Assembly: GCF_002855515.1 (NCBI RefSeq)
Contig: NZ_PKRP01000002.1
Coordinates: 682,001-746,000 of the forward strand
DNA from: Rhizobium sp. TH135
GTDB lineage: Bacteria > Pseudomonadota > Alphaproteobacteria > Rhizobiales > Rhizobiaceae
DNA: 64,000 nucleotides
Direction: 5' to 3'
The position numbers were made by a program, and so were the translations under genes. Positions 29,069-38,526 of this stretch are shown in pieces (the stretch's first letter is position 1; every line of letters starts with the position of its first letter). The notes under the pieces were generated by a model. It had not been told where the DNA came from and made no database searches. It worked only from the letters and a program-made list of their open reading frames with translations.

Positions 29069-31981
29069 TCACGCCCGCTTCATCAGCGGAAAGCGTTCTT
29101 TGAGCAGCCTGAGCACCGATTCCGACCCGAGCGGCGGCCCGAACAGGTAGCTCTGGCCGAAGTCGCAGCCCATCATCGCAAGGTCGGCAGCATCCTGGTC
29201 GGTCTGGATGCCCTCGGCCACCACCTGCATGTCGAGCCCGCGCGCCATCGAGACGACGGAGCGCAGGAGCACTGACTTCTTGTCCGACTGGTCGCAGACC
29301 AGCGCCTTATCGAGCTTGATCGTGTCGAAGGGGAAGCGGGTGAGGTAGGCGAGCGACGAATAGCCGGTGCCGAAATCGTCGAGCGCCAGGCTGATGCCTG
29401 TATCCTTCAGCTTCTCCAGCATCAGGCGCGCCTGTTCCGGGTTTTCCATGACGACGCTTTCGGTGAGCTCCAGCTTGATCCGCTTCGGATCGCACTGCGT
29501 CTTTACCAGCATGGCGCGGATGTCGTTGTAGATCTCGCTCGAGATCAGCTGGGCCGACGACAGGTTGACCGAGACGAAGATCGGCAGTTCACCCGTCTGG
29601 CGTTCCCACTCCATCAGGTCGCTAGATGAACGTTCCAGCGCGAACATGCCGAGCGGCTCTATCAGGTCAGACATCTCCGCGATCGGAATGAACTCGGTCG
29701 GCGAGATCGTGCCGCGCTTCGGGTGGTCCCAGCGCATCAAGGCCTCGAAGCCGGCAATCTCGCCATTGGCGAGCCTGACGATCGGCTGGTAGGCCATCGA
29801 CAGCTCCTTGCGCTCGATGGCGCGGCGCAGGTCCGTCTCCAGCTGCAGCCGGTCGGTGCTGACGGTGCGGAAGGCCGGGCGGAAGGGCTCGACGCGATTG
29901 CCGCCGGTGCGCTTCGCCCGGTACATGGCAAGCTCCGCATCGGCGAGGAGGCTGGCAGCGCTCTCCTGCTGGTCCACCCAGGAAACAAGGCCGATCGAGG
30001 CGGTCAGGCTGATCTCGCGATTGGCAAAGTTGAGCGGCACCATGATCGCCTTGGACACAGCATCGGCAAAGTCGGCGATCTTGGCGGGGTCCTTTTCGGA
30101 CACCAGGATCAGGCCGAATTCGTCTCCCGAAAGCCGCGCCAGCGTGTCCTGGGGCTTCAGCAATCGGCGCAGGCGCCGCGTGATCGCGATCAGAATATTG
30201 TCGCCGGCAGCGATGCCGAGCGCGTCGTTCACCTGCTTGTACCGGTCGATGTCGATGGCAAGCACAGTCGGTCGAACGCTCTCGGATGTCGAGGCGAGCG
30301 ACAGGATCGCCTGCAACCGGTCGAGGAAGACTTCGCGGTTCGGCAGGCCCGTCAGGTTGTCGTGCATGGCATCGACCAGCAGCCGGTCAATCGAGTTCTT
30401 CTGCTCGGTGACGTCGATGATCGTGCCGACGCAGCGGATGACTTCGCCGTTCGATCCGAGCACGGGCCGCGCGCGGATCTTCAGCCAGTGGAAGTGGCCA
30501 TCCTCGGCGCGAATGCGGAATTCGTGGCTGAGGCGTCCCTTGCGGTGTTCGAGCAGCACGTCGAGCGTGGCGCGGAAGCGGTCGCGGTCATCGGGATGCA
30601 GGCGCGGCAGCCAGTTGCGTGCGGGGCCGTGCATTGTGCCCGGCGACAGGCCGAGCCTGATCGAAACATCCGGGCTCGTCACCACGCGGTCGCGGGCCAC
30701 ATCCCAGTCCCACACGGTGTCGCCGGAGCCGGTCAGCGCCAGAGACTGGCGCTCCAGGTCGGAAAATAGACCCTGCTGATAGGCGCCGCCAGCAAAGGCG
30801 TGCTGCATGACCGTAAAGCCGATCAGGAGAACGATCAATACCAGTCCGCCGCCGAGTGCCGGCTGGATGATGTCGTTGTCGAGTTGGCCGGTCACCGTCA
30901 TCCAGCCGCCGAACAACCAGACCAAGATCAATGCCCAGGTCGGCACCAGAAGCACGGCGCGGTCGTAGCGGTTGATGCCGAGATATATGATGAGACCGAT
31001 GCCGACCACGCCCGTCAGCGCGAAGGAGACGCGCGCGATGCCGGCTGCCACCGAAGGGTCGAAGATCGCGACGCCGAACAGCACCGTCAGACCCAGCATC
31101 CAGGCGAGCGTCGCATAGCCGAGATGCACGTGCCAGCGGTTGAGATTGAGGTAGGTGAAGAGGAAAATGACCAGCGATGAGGCAAGCGCAACTTCAGCCC
31201 CGGCGCGCCATATTCGAACATCCGAAGCGGTGAGCGAAATCAGCTTTTCGAGGAAGCCGAAGTCGACGCAGATATAGGCGAGTACCGCCCAGGCGAGCGC
31301 AGCTGCCGCCGGCAGCATCGACGTGCCCTTGACGACGAAGAGGATGGTCAGGAACACCGCCAGCAGGCCGGCAATACCAAGCACGATGCCGCGATAGAGC
31401 GTGAACGCGTTGACCGTGTCCTTGTAGGCATCCGGTTCCCAGAGATAGATCTGCGGCAATTCCGGCGTCGCGAGTTCGGCGACGAAGGTGATGACCGTGC
31501 CGGGGTTCAGCGTGATGCGGAACACGTCGGCATCCGGGCTCGGCACGCGGTCGAGCGCAAAGCCTTCCGATGGCGTGATCGCCATGATCCGCTGCGAGCC
31601 CAGATCAGGCCAGAACAGCCGTGAGCCTGACAGGCGGAAATGCGGCGCAACGATCACGCGCTCGAGCTGCTCTTCCGAGACGTTGGCGAGCGCAAAGACG
31701 GCCCAGTCGCCCTGGTGTCCCTCGGTGGACGAGCGCACCTCGATGCGTCGGCGGATGCCGTCTGCACCGGCGGCGGTGGAAACCTGGAAGGCCTCGCCCT
31801 GGTTCGTATAGATTTCCGTCGTCGCTGTCAGATCCAGCGCATTGTCGTCACGCGCGATCTTCACGGGTTCGACGGCTAGTGCCGCCGAGGCGGCAAGCCC
31901 GACATAAAGCGCTGCGAACGCAGCCATGCAGAGAGCGGCCAGGCGAGGCACGGCGCGCAATCGGTTTGCGGTATGTGTCAT
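29069..31981 (-). CDS. Membrane GGDEF-EAL protein with 7TM sensor region
   Basis: The 970-residue protein has a signal peptide (to about AALAVE), a periplasmic domain (about residues 37-195), then seven to eight membrane helices to about 410, an arrangement like 7TMR-DISM receptors. A PAS/PAC domain follows (about 435-550, VWDWDVARDRVV), then GGDEF (560-710) with the variant signature RLSGDEFGLIL, then EAL (730-960) with FEALMRW, LELTESVV, LDDFGTGYSSL, IKLDKALV and VVAEGIQT. The SGDEF form can still be active. The gene overlaps the upstream GNAT gene by four bases (ATGA). Confidence 0.95.
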   Translation of the reverse strand: MTHTANRLRAVPRLAALCMAAFAALYVGLAASAALAVEPVKIARDDNALDLTATTEIYTNQGEAFQVSTAAGADGIRRRIEVRSSTEGHQGDWAVFALANVSEEQLERVIVAPHFRLSGSRLFWPDLGSQRIMAITPSEGFALDRVPSPDADVFRITLNPGTVITFVAELATPELPQIYLWEPDAYKDTVNAFTLYRGIVLGIAGLLAVFLTILFVVKGTSMLPAAAALAWAVLAYICVDFGFLEKLISLTASDVRIWRAGAEVALASSLVIFLFTYLNLNRWHVHLGYATLAWMLGLTVLFGVAIFDPSVAAGIARVSFALTGVVGIGLIIYLGINRYDRAVLLVPTWALILVWLFGGWMTVTGQLDNDIIQPALGGGLVLIVLLIGFTVMQHAFAGGAYQQGLFSDLERQSLALTGSGDTVWDWDVARDRVVTSPDVSIRLGLSPGTMHGPARNWLPRLHPDDRDRFRATLDVLLEHRKGRLSHEFRIRAEDGHFHWLKIRARPVLGSNGEVIRCVGTIIDVTEQKNSIDRLLVDAMHDNLTGLPNREVFLDRLQAILSLASTSESVRPTVLAIDIDRYKQVNDALGIAAGDNILIAITRRLRRLLKPQDTLARLSGDEFGLILVSEKDPAKIADFADAVSKAIMVPLNFANREISLTASIGLVSWVDQQESAASLLADAELAMYRAKRTGGNRVEPFRPAFRTVSTDRLQLETDLRRAIERKELSMAYQPIVRLANGEIAGFEALMRWDHPKRGTISPTEFIPIAEMSDLIEPLGMFALERSSSDLMEWERQTGELPIFVSVNLSSAQLISSEIYNDIRAMLVKTQCDPKRIKLELTESVVMENPEQARLMLEKLKDTGISLALDDFGTGYSSLAYLTRFPFDTIKLDKALVCDQSDKKSVLLRSVVSMARGLDMQVVAEGIQTDQDAADLAMMGCDFGQSYLFGPPLGSESVLRLLKERFPLMKRA

Positions 31982-32589
31982 GAGGACGTCTTGCCGTTCC
32001 GCGCCTTCGGAGCGCCGATCCGGGAGTAGAGCAGATGGTCGCGCCATTCCCCGTTGATTTTAAGATAGTCGCGCAAAAGACCTTCCCGCTCAAATCCCGT
32101 CTTTTCGAGTAGCCTCAGGCTGTTGACGTTGTCCGGAATACAGGCTGCCTCGATACGGTGCAACTCGAGTGGCCCGAAGATGTAGGGAATAGCCAGTTGA
32201 AGTGCGGCAAACATGTGGCCTTGCCGCGAATGGCGCTCGCCCATCCAGTAGCCGATCATGCAGCTTTGCGCCGCACCGCGCCGGATAAGACCGATGGTAA
32301 GCCCGCCCAGCAAGGTGTTTTCCTCCTTGTCGAAGAGGAAGAAGGGCACCGCCATGCCGGAGTGAAATTCCTGTTCATTACGCAGCACGCGCTGCCGGAA
32401 GGCCCGCTCGGTGAGTTCATCCGGACGCCACAGGGGTTCCCACGGCTGCAGGAAGGCGCGGCTCTCCCGTCGCAACTGGTGCCATGGCTCGAAATCGCGA
32501 AAGCGCGGCAGGCGCAGCATATGCCGGTCGCCGTAAAGCTCCGGCATGTCCGACTGCCGGGACAGAAACCGAAAGACCGAACGCGTCAT
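31978..32589 (-). CDS. GNAT N-acetyltransferase, RimJ/RimL type
   Basis: The 203-residue protein resembles RimJ, which acetylates the N-terminus of ribosomal protein S5: LGGLTIGLIRRGAAQSCMIGYW (central strands), RQGHMFAALQLAIPYIF (acetyl-CoA loop) and IPDNVNSLRLLEKTGFEREG. The target is not proven. ATG 32589 is chosen over TTG 32595. Its stop overlaps the start of the membrane GGDEF-EAL gene, so the two are likely coupled. Confidence 0.9.
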   Translation of the reverse strand: MTRSVFRFLSRQSDMPELYGDRHMLRLPRFRDFEPWHQLRRESRAFLQPWEPLWRPDELTERAFRQRVLRNEQEFHSGMAVPFFLFDKEENTLLGGLTIGLIRRGAAQSCMIGYWMGERHSRQGHMFAALQLAIPYIFGPLELHRIEAACIPDNVNSLRLLEKTGFEREGLLRDYLKINGEWRDHLLYSRIGAPKARNGKTSS

Positions 32590-32650
32590 GGTCAATCCCC
32601 GAGCGACAACCGGCGAAGATCCCGCCGGTCCAGTTCATTGGATGCGGCGT

Positions 32651-33949
32651 TCAGCCGACAGCCTTGCGGATACCGGCCGGCTGTTGGGTGAGGGCGCCTG
32701 CGATTTCATCGAGCGAAACCAGGTGGTCGACAGGGCCGATCGCCGAAAGTGTCGGGGCCGTGTCGAAGAACAGGCGTCCGGCGAGGTCGGTCAGGCGTTC
32801 GGTGGTGATGCCGGCAAGCCGCTCCATCATCTCCTGGTTCGGAATGGTGCGGCCATAGAGCATCATCTGCCGGGCGATCTGGCCGGCGCGGGCGGCCGGG
32901 CTTTCCTGGCCCATCAACAGCTGCGCACGGATCTGCGCCCGCGAGCGCTCGATTTCCTGCTGGTCGATGCGCTCGGAAGACTTGCGCAATTCATCGATGA
33001 TGACCGGCACCAGTTCCGGCAGGTTCTCGCCGCCGGTCGCGGCATGGATGCCGAAGATGCCGGTGTCGGAAAAGCCCCAGTGGAAGGCATAGACAGAATA
33101 GCAGAGACCGCGGATCTCGCGCACTTCCTGGAAGAGCCGCGACGACATGCCGCCGCCCAGGATATTGGCCAGGATCTGCGAGCAATAGAAGTCGCGCATG
33201 TGGTAGGCCTTGCCCTCGAAGCCGAGCAGGACCTGCGTATCCATGAGGTCGCGTTCAACACGCGACTCGCCGCCCGTATAGCGCGCCACATCCATCACCG
33301 GCGTGGCCGAAGGGGTCGTCGGCAGTGAGGCAAAGCGCTCCTCGACCTGCTTGACGAAGGCGTCGTGGTCGACCTTGCCGGCGGCGACGACGAACATCCG
33401 GTCGGTGGTGTAATTGCGCGAGAGATAGGCGCGGATCTGGTCGCTGGAGAAGGACTGCACCGTTTCAGGCGTGCCCAGAATGCTGCGCCCGATGGTCTGG
33501 CCGCGATAGGCTTCCTCGGAGAAACGATCGAAGACGACATCGTCTGGCGTGTCGTCGGCAGCACCGATTTCCTGCAGGATGACGTGTTTTTCGCGTTCCA
33601 GTTCCTCTTCGTCGAAGACGCTGTCGGTCAGGATGTCGGCGAGAATATCGACCGCGAGCGGCACATTGTCCTTCAGCACGCGGGCGTAATAGGACGTGGT
33701 CTCGGTCGAGGTGGCGGCGTTCACTTCGCCGCCGACATTCTCGATTTCCTCGGCAATCTGCCGGGCGGTCCGCTTGTTCGTGCCCTTGAAAGCCATGTGC
33801 TCGAGCAGATGCGCGATGCCATGCTCGCCCTCCGTCTCGTTGCGCGATCCGGATTTGATCCAGGTGCCGAGAGCCACGCTTTCCAGATGCGGCATGTTCT
33901 CGGTTACAACAGTCAAACCCGAGGCAAGCCGGGTGCACTCAACATTCAT
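32651..33949 (-). CDS. M16 family zinc peptidase (processing-peptidase-like)
   Basis: The 432-residue protein belongs to the pitrilysin/mitochondrial processing peptidase family with the inverted zinc motif HLLEH (HxxEH) near residue 50 and a downstream glutamate in the EELEREKHVILQEI region. The C-terminal half has the inactive repeat with GLCYSVYAFHWGFSDTG. It lies directly after thrC (20 bases), a pairing common in rhizobia. Natural substrates are unknown. MNVECTRL at 33949 is taken as start; a frame to 33973 overlaps the thrC stop. Confidence 0.95.
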   Translation of the reverse strand: MNVECTRLASGLTVVTENMPHLESVALGTWIKSGSRNETEGEHGIAHLLEHMAFKGTNKRTARQIAEEIENVGGEVNAATSTETTSYYARVLKDNVPLAVDILADILTDSVFDEEELEREKHVILQEIGAADDTPDDVVFDRFSEEAYRGQTIGRSILGTPETVQSFSSDQIRAYLSRNYTTDRMFVVAAGKVDHDAFVKQVEERFASLPTTPSATPVMDVARYTGGESRVERDLMDTQVLLGFEGKAYHMRDFYCSQILANILGGGMSSRLFQEVREIRGLCYSVYAFHWGFSDTGIFGIHAATGGENLPELVPVIIDELRKSSERIDQQEIERSRAQIRAQLLMGQESPAARAGQIARQMMLYGRTIPNQEMMERLAGITTERLTDLAGRLFFDTAPTLSAIGPVDHLVSLDEIAGALTQQPAGIRKAVG

Positions 33950-33969
33950 GGTCCGTCTTTCTGCGCTTC

Positions 33970-35376
33970 TCAACTGTCCGCACGGGCATGTGCGCCGACA
34001 AAGCTTTCGACGGCTTTAAGGTCCGCGGGCAAGATTTCGAAGCGCTCCTCCCTGTCCATCAGATCAGCAAGCCATGTCGGAAGCGCGGGGTCAATACCGG
34101 AGGCCGATTTTACTGCCGCCGGGAATTTCGCCGGATGGGCGGTCGCGAGCACCACCATCGGGCTCTGCGGCTTCTCGAATTTCTTCGCGACATGCACGCC
34201 AACCGCGGTATGCGGGTCGAGCAGATAGCCTGTCTCGTCGAGCACGGCCTTTATCGTCTTCGCCACCTCCTTTTGGGTGGCTCGGCCGGCGCGGAAGTCC
34301 TTGCGGATGAACTTCAGAGCGTCCGGCTTGATCTCGAAAGAGCCGGACTGCTTCAGCCCTTCCATCGACGAGCGGATGGCGGATGCATCGCGGCCATAGG
34401 CCTCGAACAGCAGGCGTTCGAAGTTCGACGAGATCTGGATGTCCATCGATGGCGAAGTGGTCGCCGAGACACCCTTCATCTCGTAGCGGCCTGTCTTCAT
34501 CGTGCGCGCTAGGATGTCGTTGTCATTGGTGGCGATCACGAGCTTGTCGATCGGCAGGCCCATCTTCTTGGCGACGTAACCGGCAAAGATGTCGCCGAAA
34601 TTGCCGGTCGGCACGGTGAAGGACACCTTGCGGTCGGGTGCGCCGAGTGCGACGGCGGACGTGAAGTAGTAGACCACCTGCGCCATGATGCGCGCCCAGT
34701 TGATCGAGTTCACGCCGGAAAGCTTGACGCGGTCGCGGAAGGCGACGTCGTTGAACATGGCCTTCACGAGGTTCTGGCAGTCGTCGAAATTGCCTTCGAG
34801 CGCGATGGCATGCACGTTAGCATCATTCGACGAGGTCATCTGGCGCTGTTGCACCGGCGAGACCTTGCCATGCGGGAAGAGGATGAAGATGTCGGTGCGG
34901 GCGCGGCCGGCAAAGGCATCGATGGCGGCTCCACCCGTATCACCCGAGGTGGCGCCGACGATGGTTGCTCGTTCGCCGCGCTTTTCCAGCACATGGTCCA
35001 TCAAGCGCGCGAGCAGCTGCATCGCCACGTCCTTGAAGGCGAGCGTCGTGCCGTGGAAGAGTTCGAGCACGAAGGCGTTCGGCCCGGTCTGCACCAGCGG
35101 CGCGACGGCCGGATGCTTGAAGGTCGCATAGGCCTCGTCGATCATCCCGCGGAAGATCTCCGGCTCGATCTCGCCATTGGTGAAGGGAAGCAGGACTTCG
35201 AAGGCGACCTCTTCATAAGACTTGCCGCGCAACCCGCGGATCGTCTTTTTCGACATGTGCGGCCATTCGCGCGGCACATAAAGCCCGCCGTCCCGGGCAA
35301 GGCCTGCCAGAAGTGCGTCACAAAAGCCGAGGCTCGGAGCCTCGCCGCGGGTCGAGATATATTCCACGTCGCTCAT
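33970..35376 (-). CDS. thrC: Threonine synthase
   Basis: ThrC converts O-phosphohomoserine to threonine with pyridoxal phosphate. The 468-residue protein has the N-terminal SLGFCDALLAGLARDGGLYVP of the long ThrC class, the PLP lysine in ELFHGTTLAFKDVA, the SGDTGGAAIDAF phosphate loop and PTGNFGDIFAGYVAKKMG. It works with ThrB encoded at 24209-25174, which is not adjacent here. It leads the transcription unit thrC-M16 peptidase and perhaps the GNAT and GGDEF-EAL genes. Confidence 0.98.
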   Translation of the reverse strand: MSDVEYISTRGEAPSLGFCDALLAGLARDGGLYVPREWPHMSKKTIRGLRGKSYEEVAFEVLLPFTNGEIEPEIFRGMIDEAYATFKHPAVAPLVQTGPNAFVLELFHGTTLAFKDVAMQLLARLMDHVLEKRGERATIVGATSGDTGGAAIDAFAGRARTDIFILFPHGKVSPVQQRQMTSSNDANVHAIALEGNFDDCQNLVKAMFNDVAFRDRVKLSGVNSINWARIMAQVVYYFTSAVALGAPDRKVSFTVPTGNFGDIFAGYVAKKMGLPIDKLVIATNDNDILARTMKTGRYEMKGVSATTSPSMDIQISSNFERLLFEAYGRDASAIRSSMEGLKQSGSFEIKPDALKFIRKDFRAGRATQKEVAKTIKAVLDETGYLLDPHTAVGVHVAKKFEKPQSPMVVLATAHPAKFPAAVKSASGIDPALPTWLADLMDREERFEILPADLKAVESFVGAHARADS

Positions 35377-35679
35377 CCCTATCGTTCAAAAAGTCGGAGC
35401 CGAAGCCGCCGTCAAATCTATGGCGTTTCGGATAGTGAGGTTTGCCCGTTTGCGCCAGTGCGCTCGCCAAGATTTCGCAAGCCCGGCAATCGCAAGCGGG
35501 CTTGCCGGAGCCGGCCCGCAGGCCTGAGGTTGAGGACCGGTTGAAATTTGACGCAAATTGCCGGCTACCCAATCGATTTTTGTCGTGGCCGCTGGTATAG
35601 ACCATCCGCGAGGGCGCTGAAAAGCCTCAAGTTTGACTGTTTTTCGGCCTCTGGCCGAGCATGCGGAAGGTGAAGTCTC
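35377..35679. other. Intergenic region between thrC and a lipoprotein gene
   Basis: This 303-base divergent gap must hold both promoters. A GGAAGGTG ribosome site lies before the lipoprotein gene. I recognised no convincing operator, riboswitch or leader peptide; a threonine attenuator was looked for and not seen. Confidence 0.5.
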
Positions 35680-36240
35680 GTGTCTGTAAACGTGTCGCGC
35701 GGTGTTGTCGCCGTTTCGCTGATGATGGTTCTTTCGGGTTGCAATGCTGGCAGCCTCGGTGGCGGTCTTGGGCTTTCGTCCTCTGAACCGGCCGCCGCGA
35801 CGCCCGCCGCAGCGCCTGCACAGCAGGCTTTCGTACAGGGTTTCTGCCCCCAGATTTCGCTCCGTGACGGCACCGCTGTTTATCGCTCCTATGCCCGCGG
35901 CAAAGAAGGCGATGCCGAGCAGGTCGTGTTCCAGGCCTCGCTCGCCGACTCGACGCGCTCTTGCGCCCGCACGGAGACCACACTCACCGTCAACGCGCTT
36001 ATCCAGGGACGTCTCGTCTCCGGTCCGCAGGGCAAGGCCGGCACGATCAACCTGCCGGTCCGCGTCACCGTCACCGATGGCGGCCAGGAAGTCTTCAACG
36101 AGCTCGAGCAGTATCCGGTATCGCTTGCCGACGTGAACACGCCGACACAGTTCGTCTACACCAAGGCGATCAACGTGCCCGGCAATGTCTCCGGCATGAC
36201 CCGTGTGTTCATCGGCTTCGAACAGCCGAAGAAGAAGTAA
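35680..36240 (+). CDS. Conserved rhizobial lipoprotein of unknown function
   Basis: The 186-residue product starts with GTG and has a lipoprotein signal (VVAVSLMMVLSGC) followed by a Gly/Ala/Pro/Ser linker and a compact beta-rich domain with FCPQISLRDGTAVYRSYARG and two conserved cysteines. The lack of a charged sorting residue after the lipid cysteine gives no clear location. I do not recognise a function; similar exported lipoproteins are known only as hypothetical proteins in Rhizobiaceae. Confidence 0.82.
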   Translation: MSVNVSRGVVAVSLMMVLSGCNAGSLGGGLGLSSSEPAAATPAAAPAQQAFVQGFCPQISLRDGTAVYRSYARGKEGDAEQVVFQASLADSTRSCARTETTLTVNALIQGRLVSGPQGKAGTINLPVRVTVTDGGQEVFNELEQYPVSLADVNTPTQFVYTKAINVPGNVSGMTRVFIGFEQPKKK

Positions 36241-36277
36241 GTTCCTAACGACAGGCGCCGAATCTGAAGATCGGCGC

Positions 36278-36871
36278 CTAGACCCGCCGCGTCAGCGCCA
36301 CCAGATAGCGTATCGCGCGATCGCTGGCATTGATGAAGACACAGTCAGCGGGCGCGCCGAGCTGCAGGCAGTCGCCGGTCGAAAGCCGATGGCTGCGTGT
36401 ACCCTCGATGAAGTCGAGATTTCCCTCGAGAACATAGATCTGCTGGTGCTGGAAGCTGAAGGCGGAAGCCGGGTAGGGCACCTTGACGCCAGCCGGCAGC
36501 ACCACCTCCAAGAGTTCCAGCTGGCCGCCATTGGCGGGAGACAGGGTCCGGCGCGTATAGCCCGTATCCGGATCAGTCCAGACCGGCTGCTCCGCATGGC
36601 GGGCCAACTGGTCTCCCTCCCGCTCGGCCAGCGCCAGCAGAACTGAAAGCGGCAGGCCGAATGCGCCCGACAAGCGCCCGAGCACGGTGGCCGTCGGGCT
36701 TGCCTCGCATCGCTCCACCTTGCTGATCATCGCCTTCGACACGCCGGACCGGACGGATAGCTCCGCCAGCGACCAGCCGCGGCTATCGCGTTCCAGCCGC
36801 ACACGCTCGGCGATGGCGCGTGCCTGGCGATGCTCATCATGGCTCTCGAACTTGCCTGCCGTATCGTTCAT
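36278..36871 (-). CDS. XRE-family regulator with cupin domain
   Basis: The 197-residue regulator has an N-terminal helix-turn-helix (WSLAELSVRSGVSKAMISKVERCEASPTATVLGRL region, about residues 32-75) and a C-terminal cupin barrel (YVLEGNLDFIEG, LSTGDCLQLGAP) for a small-molecule ligand. The family includes regulators of amino acid, polyamine and sulphur metabolism. It is divergent from the flavin monooxygenase gene and probably controls it. A GGCGCCGA/TCGGCGCC hairpin overlaps its stop codon but lacks a T-run. Confidence 0.9.
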   Translation of the reverse strand: MNDTAGKFESHDEHRQARAIAERVRLERDSRGWSLAELSVRSGVSKAMISKVERCEASPTATVLGRLSGAFGLPLSVLLALAEREGDQLARHAEQPVWTDPDTGYTRRTLSPANGGQLELLEVVLPAGVKVPYPASAFSFQHQQIYVLEGNLDFIEGTRSHRLSTGDCLQLGAPADCVFINASDRAIRYLVALTRRV

Positions 36872-36909
36872 CTCAGCCCTTGCCAAATCTGTCTTGTGCG
36901 TCTTCTATA

Positions 36910-36946
36910 GTGGACGGGAACATAAGATAGGTGACGGGGCGTCCAC
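36910..36946. promoter_or_regulatory. Spaced inverted repeat between regulator and monooxygenase genes
   Basis: GTGGACG (36910-36916) and CGTCCAC (36940-36946) are exact inverted copies 30 bases apart centre to centre, about three helical turns, in the 119-base divergent promoter region. It is a possible site for the XRE-cupin regulator; chance cannot be excluded. Confidence 0.35.
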
Positions 36947-36990
36947 AAGCCATCGGATCTATCGAGGCATGGAAGAGGGATAAAACACAA

Positions 36991-38355
36991 GTGGCACGCG
37001 AGATCCATTTCAACGCATTCGACATGAACTGCATCGGCCACATCCAGCAGGGCCTCTGGTCGCATCCGCGCGACCGGTCGATGGAATACAACAGCCTCGC
37101 TTACTGGACGGACTATGCCAAGCGCCTGGAAGCAGGCCTCTTCGACGGTATCTTCCTCGCCGATGTCGTCGGCATCTATGACGTCTTGAGCGGCAGTCCG
37201 GCGCCGGCCTTGCGCGGTGCAGTCCAGGTCCCCGTCAACGACCCGATGATGCTCGTCCCGGCCATGGCCTCGGTCACAAGCCATCTCGGCTTCGGCGTCA
37301 CTGCCAACTTGACCTATGAACAACCCTTCCTGTTTGCCCGCCGGATGGCGACGCTGGACCACCTGACCGGCGGCCGCATGGGCTGGAACATTGTCACCGG
37401 CTATCTCGACAGCGCGGCCCGCGCGATCGGCCTCGATGGCCAGATGGCCCATGACGATCGCTACGATCTCGCCGATGAATATATGGAAGTGGTCTACAAG
37501 CTCTGGGAAGGCAGCTGGGAAGATGCCGCCGTGGTCGCCGACAAGGCCGCGCAGGTCTATGCGGATCCGTCACGCGTCCACCCCGTCCATCATCATGGAC
37601 GCCAATACCAGGTGGATGCCTATCATCTGAGCGAACCCTCGCCGCAGCGCACGCCGGTGCTCTACCAGGCCGGCTCCTCGCCGCGCGGCCGCCAGTTTGC
37701 CGCCACCCATGCCGAATGCGTTTTCGTCAACGGCCAGAAGAAGGAGGGCGTGCGCGAGATCGTCACCGATATCAGGGCAAGGGCGGAAGGCTTCGGCAGA
37801 AGCGGAGACGACATCAAGGTCTTCCTCGGCGCTACCATCGTCACCGGCCGCACCGAGAAGGAGGCGCAGGACAAGTTCGAGGATTACAAGCGTTACGTCA
37901 GCTCCGAGGCCGCACTCACCCATGCCGCCGCATCCATGGGCATCGACTTCGACAAGTTCGACATGGATGAACCTGTCGAGACCGGCAAAAGCCAGGCGAT
38001 CACCTCTAACATCAAGGCCATGGACCGCGCCGCAGGGCCGCAATGGACCAAGCGCAAGCTGATCGAGCAGATGGTGCTCGGCAGCCGCCAGCCGCCGCTG
38101 GTCGCTTCGGCGGATCAGGTGGTCGAGTGGCTGGTCGACTGGGTCGAGGATACCGGCGTCGACGGCTTCAATCTCTCCCGCACGGTCGTGCCGGAATGCT
38201 TTGACGACATCATCGAACTCGTCGTCCCCCGCCTGCAGGAGCGCGGCCTCTATAAGACAGAATATCGCGAGGGACCGCTGCGCCAGAAGCTCTTTGGCGA
38301 ACCACGTCTTAGCAGCCGGCACGTTGCCTCGACGCACAGTTGGCGGCAGGGCTGA
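36991..38355 (+). CDS. NtaA/SnaA/DszA family FMN-dependent monooxygenase
   Basis: The 454-residue protein is a luciferase-like flavin monooxygenase of the NtaA/SnaA/DszA group, which uses reduced FMN from a partner reductase. Visible features are EIHFNAFDMNC at the start, TYEQPFLFARRMATLDHLTGGRMGWNIVTG, the DDRYDLADEYMEVVYKLWEG helix and VLYQAGSSPRG for flavin phosphate. Group members attack organosulphur compounds or aminopolycarboxylates; the substrate is unknown, and no reductase gene is adjacent. GTG 36991 is used as start; the open frame to 36931 lies in the promoter. Confidence 0.9.
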   Translation: MAREIHFNAFDMNCIGHIQQGLWSHPRDRSMEYNSLAYWTDYAKRLEAGLFDGIFLADVVGIYDVLSGSPAPALRGAVQVPVNDPMMLVPAMASVTSHLGFGVTANLTYEQPFLFARRMATLDHLTGGRMGWNIVTGYLDSAARAIGLDGQMAHDDRYDLADEYMEVVYKLWEGSWEDAAVVADKAAQVYADPSRVHPVHHHGRQYQVDAYHLSEPSPQRTPVLYQAGSSPRGRQFAATHAECVFVNGQKKEGVREIVTDIRARAEGFGRSGDDIKVFLGATIVTGRTEKEAQDKFEDYKRYVSSEAALTHAAASMGIDFDKFDMDEPVETGKSQAITSNIKAMDRAAGPQWTKRKLIEQMVLGSRQPPLVASADQVVEWLVDWVEDTGVDGFNLSRTVVPECFDDIIELVVPRLQERGLYKTEYREGPLRQKLFGEPRLSSRHVASTHSWRQG

Positions 38356-38526
38356 GCATCTGTCGAACCCTGTGCAAGGCATAGTCTGGGCCAGCCGCCT
38401 CGCCTTGCTCTCGCGCCTCGCCGAATGCTAGTTTGCGACCCGACGCTTGCCGTGGGGAACATTCGCAAGCCGGCATTTGCGCGCGTGGAAGTGCCCTAGA
38501 TGGGGTGCCTTCCGGGGGAGACCTGA

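Noticed and set aside
36252..36281. Hairpin GGCGCCGA/TCGGCGCC between the lipoprotein and XRE-cupin genes as terminator
   Set aside because: There is a good stem but no T-run on either strand, and it overlaps the stop codon of the leftward gene, so it is not listed as a terminator.
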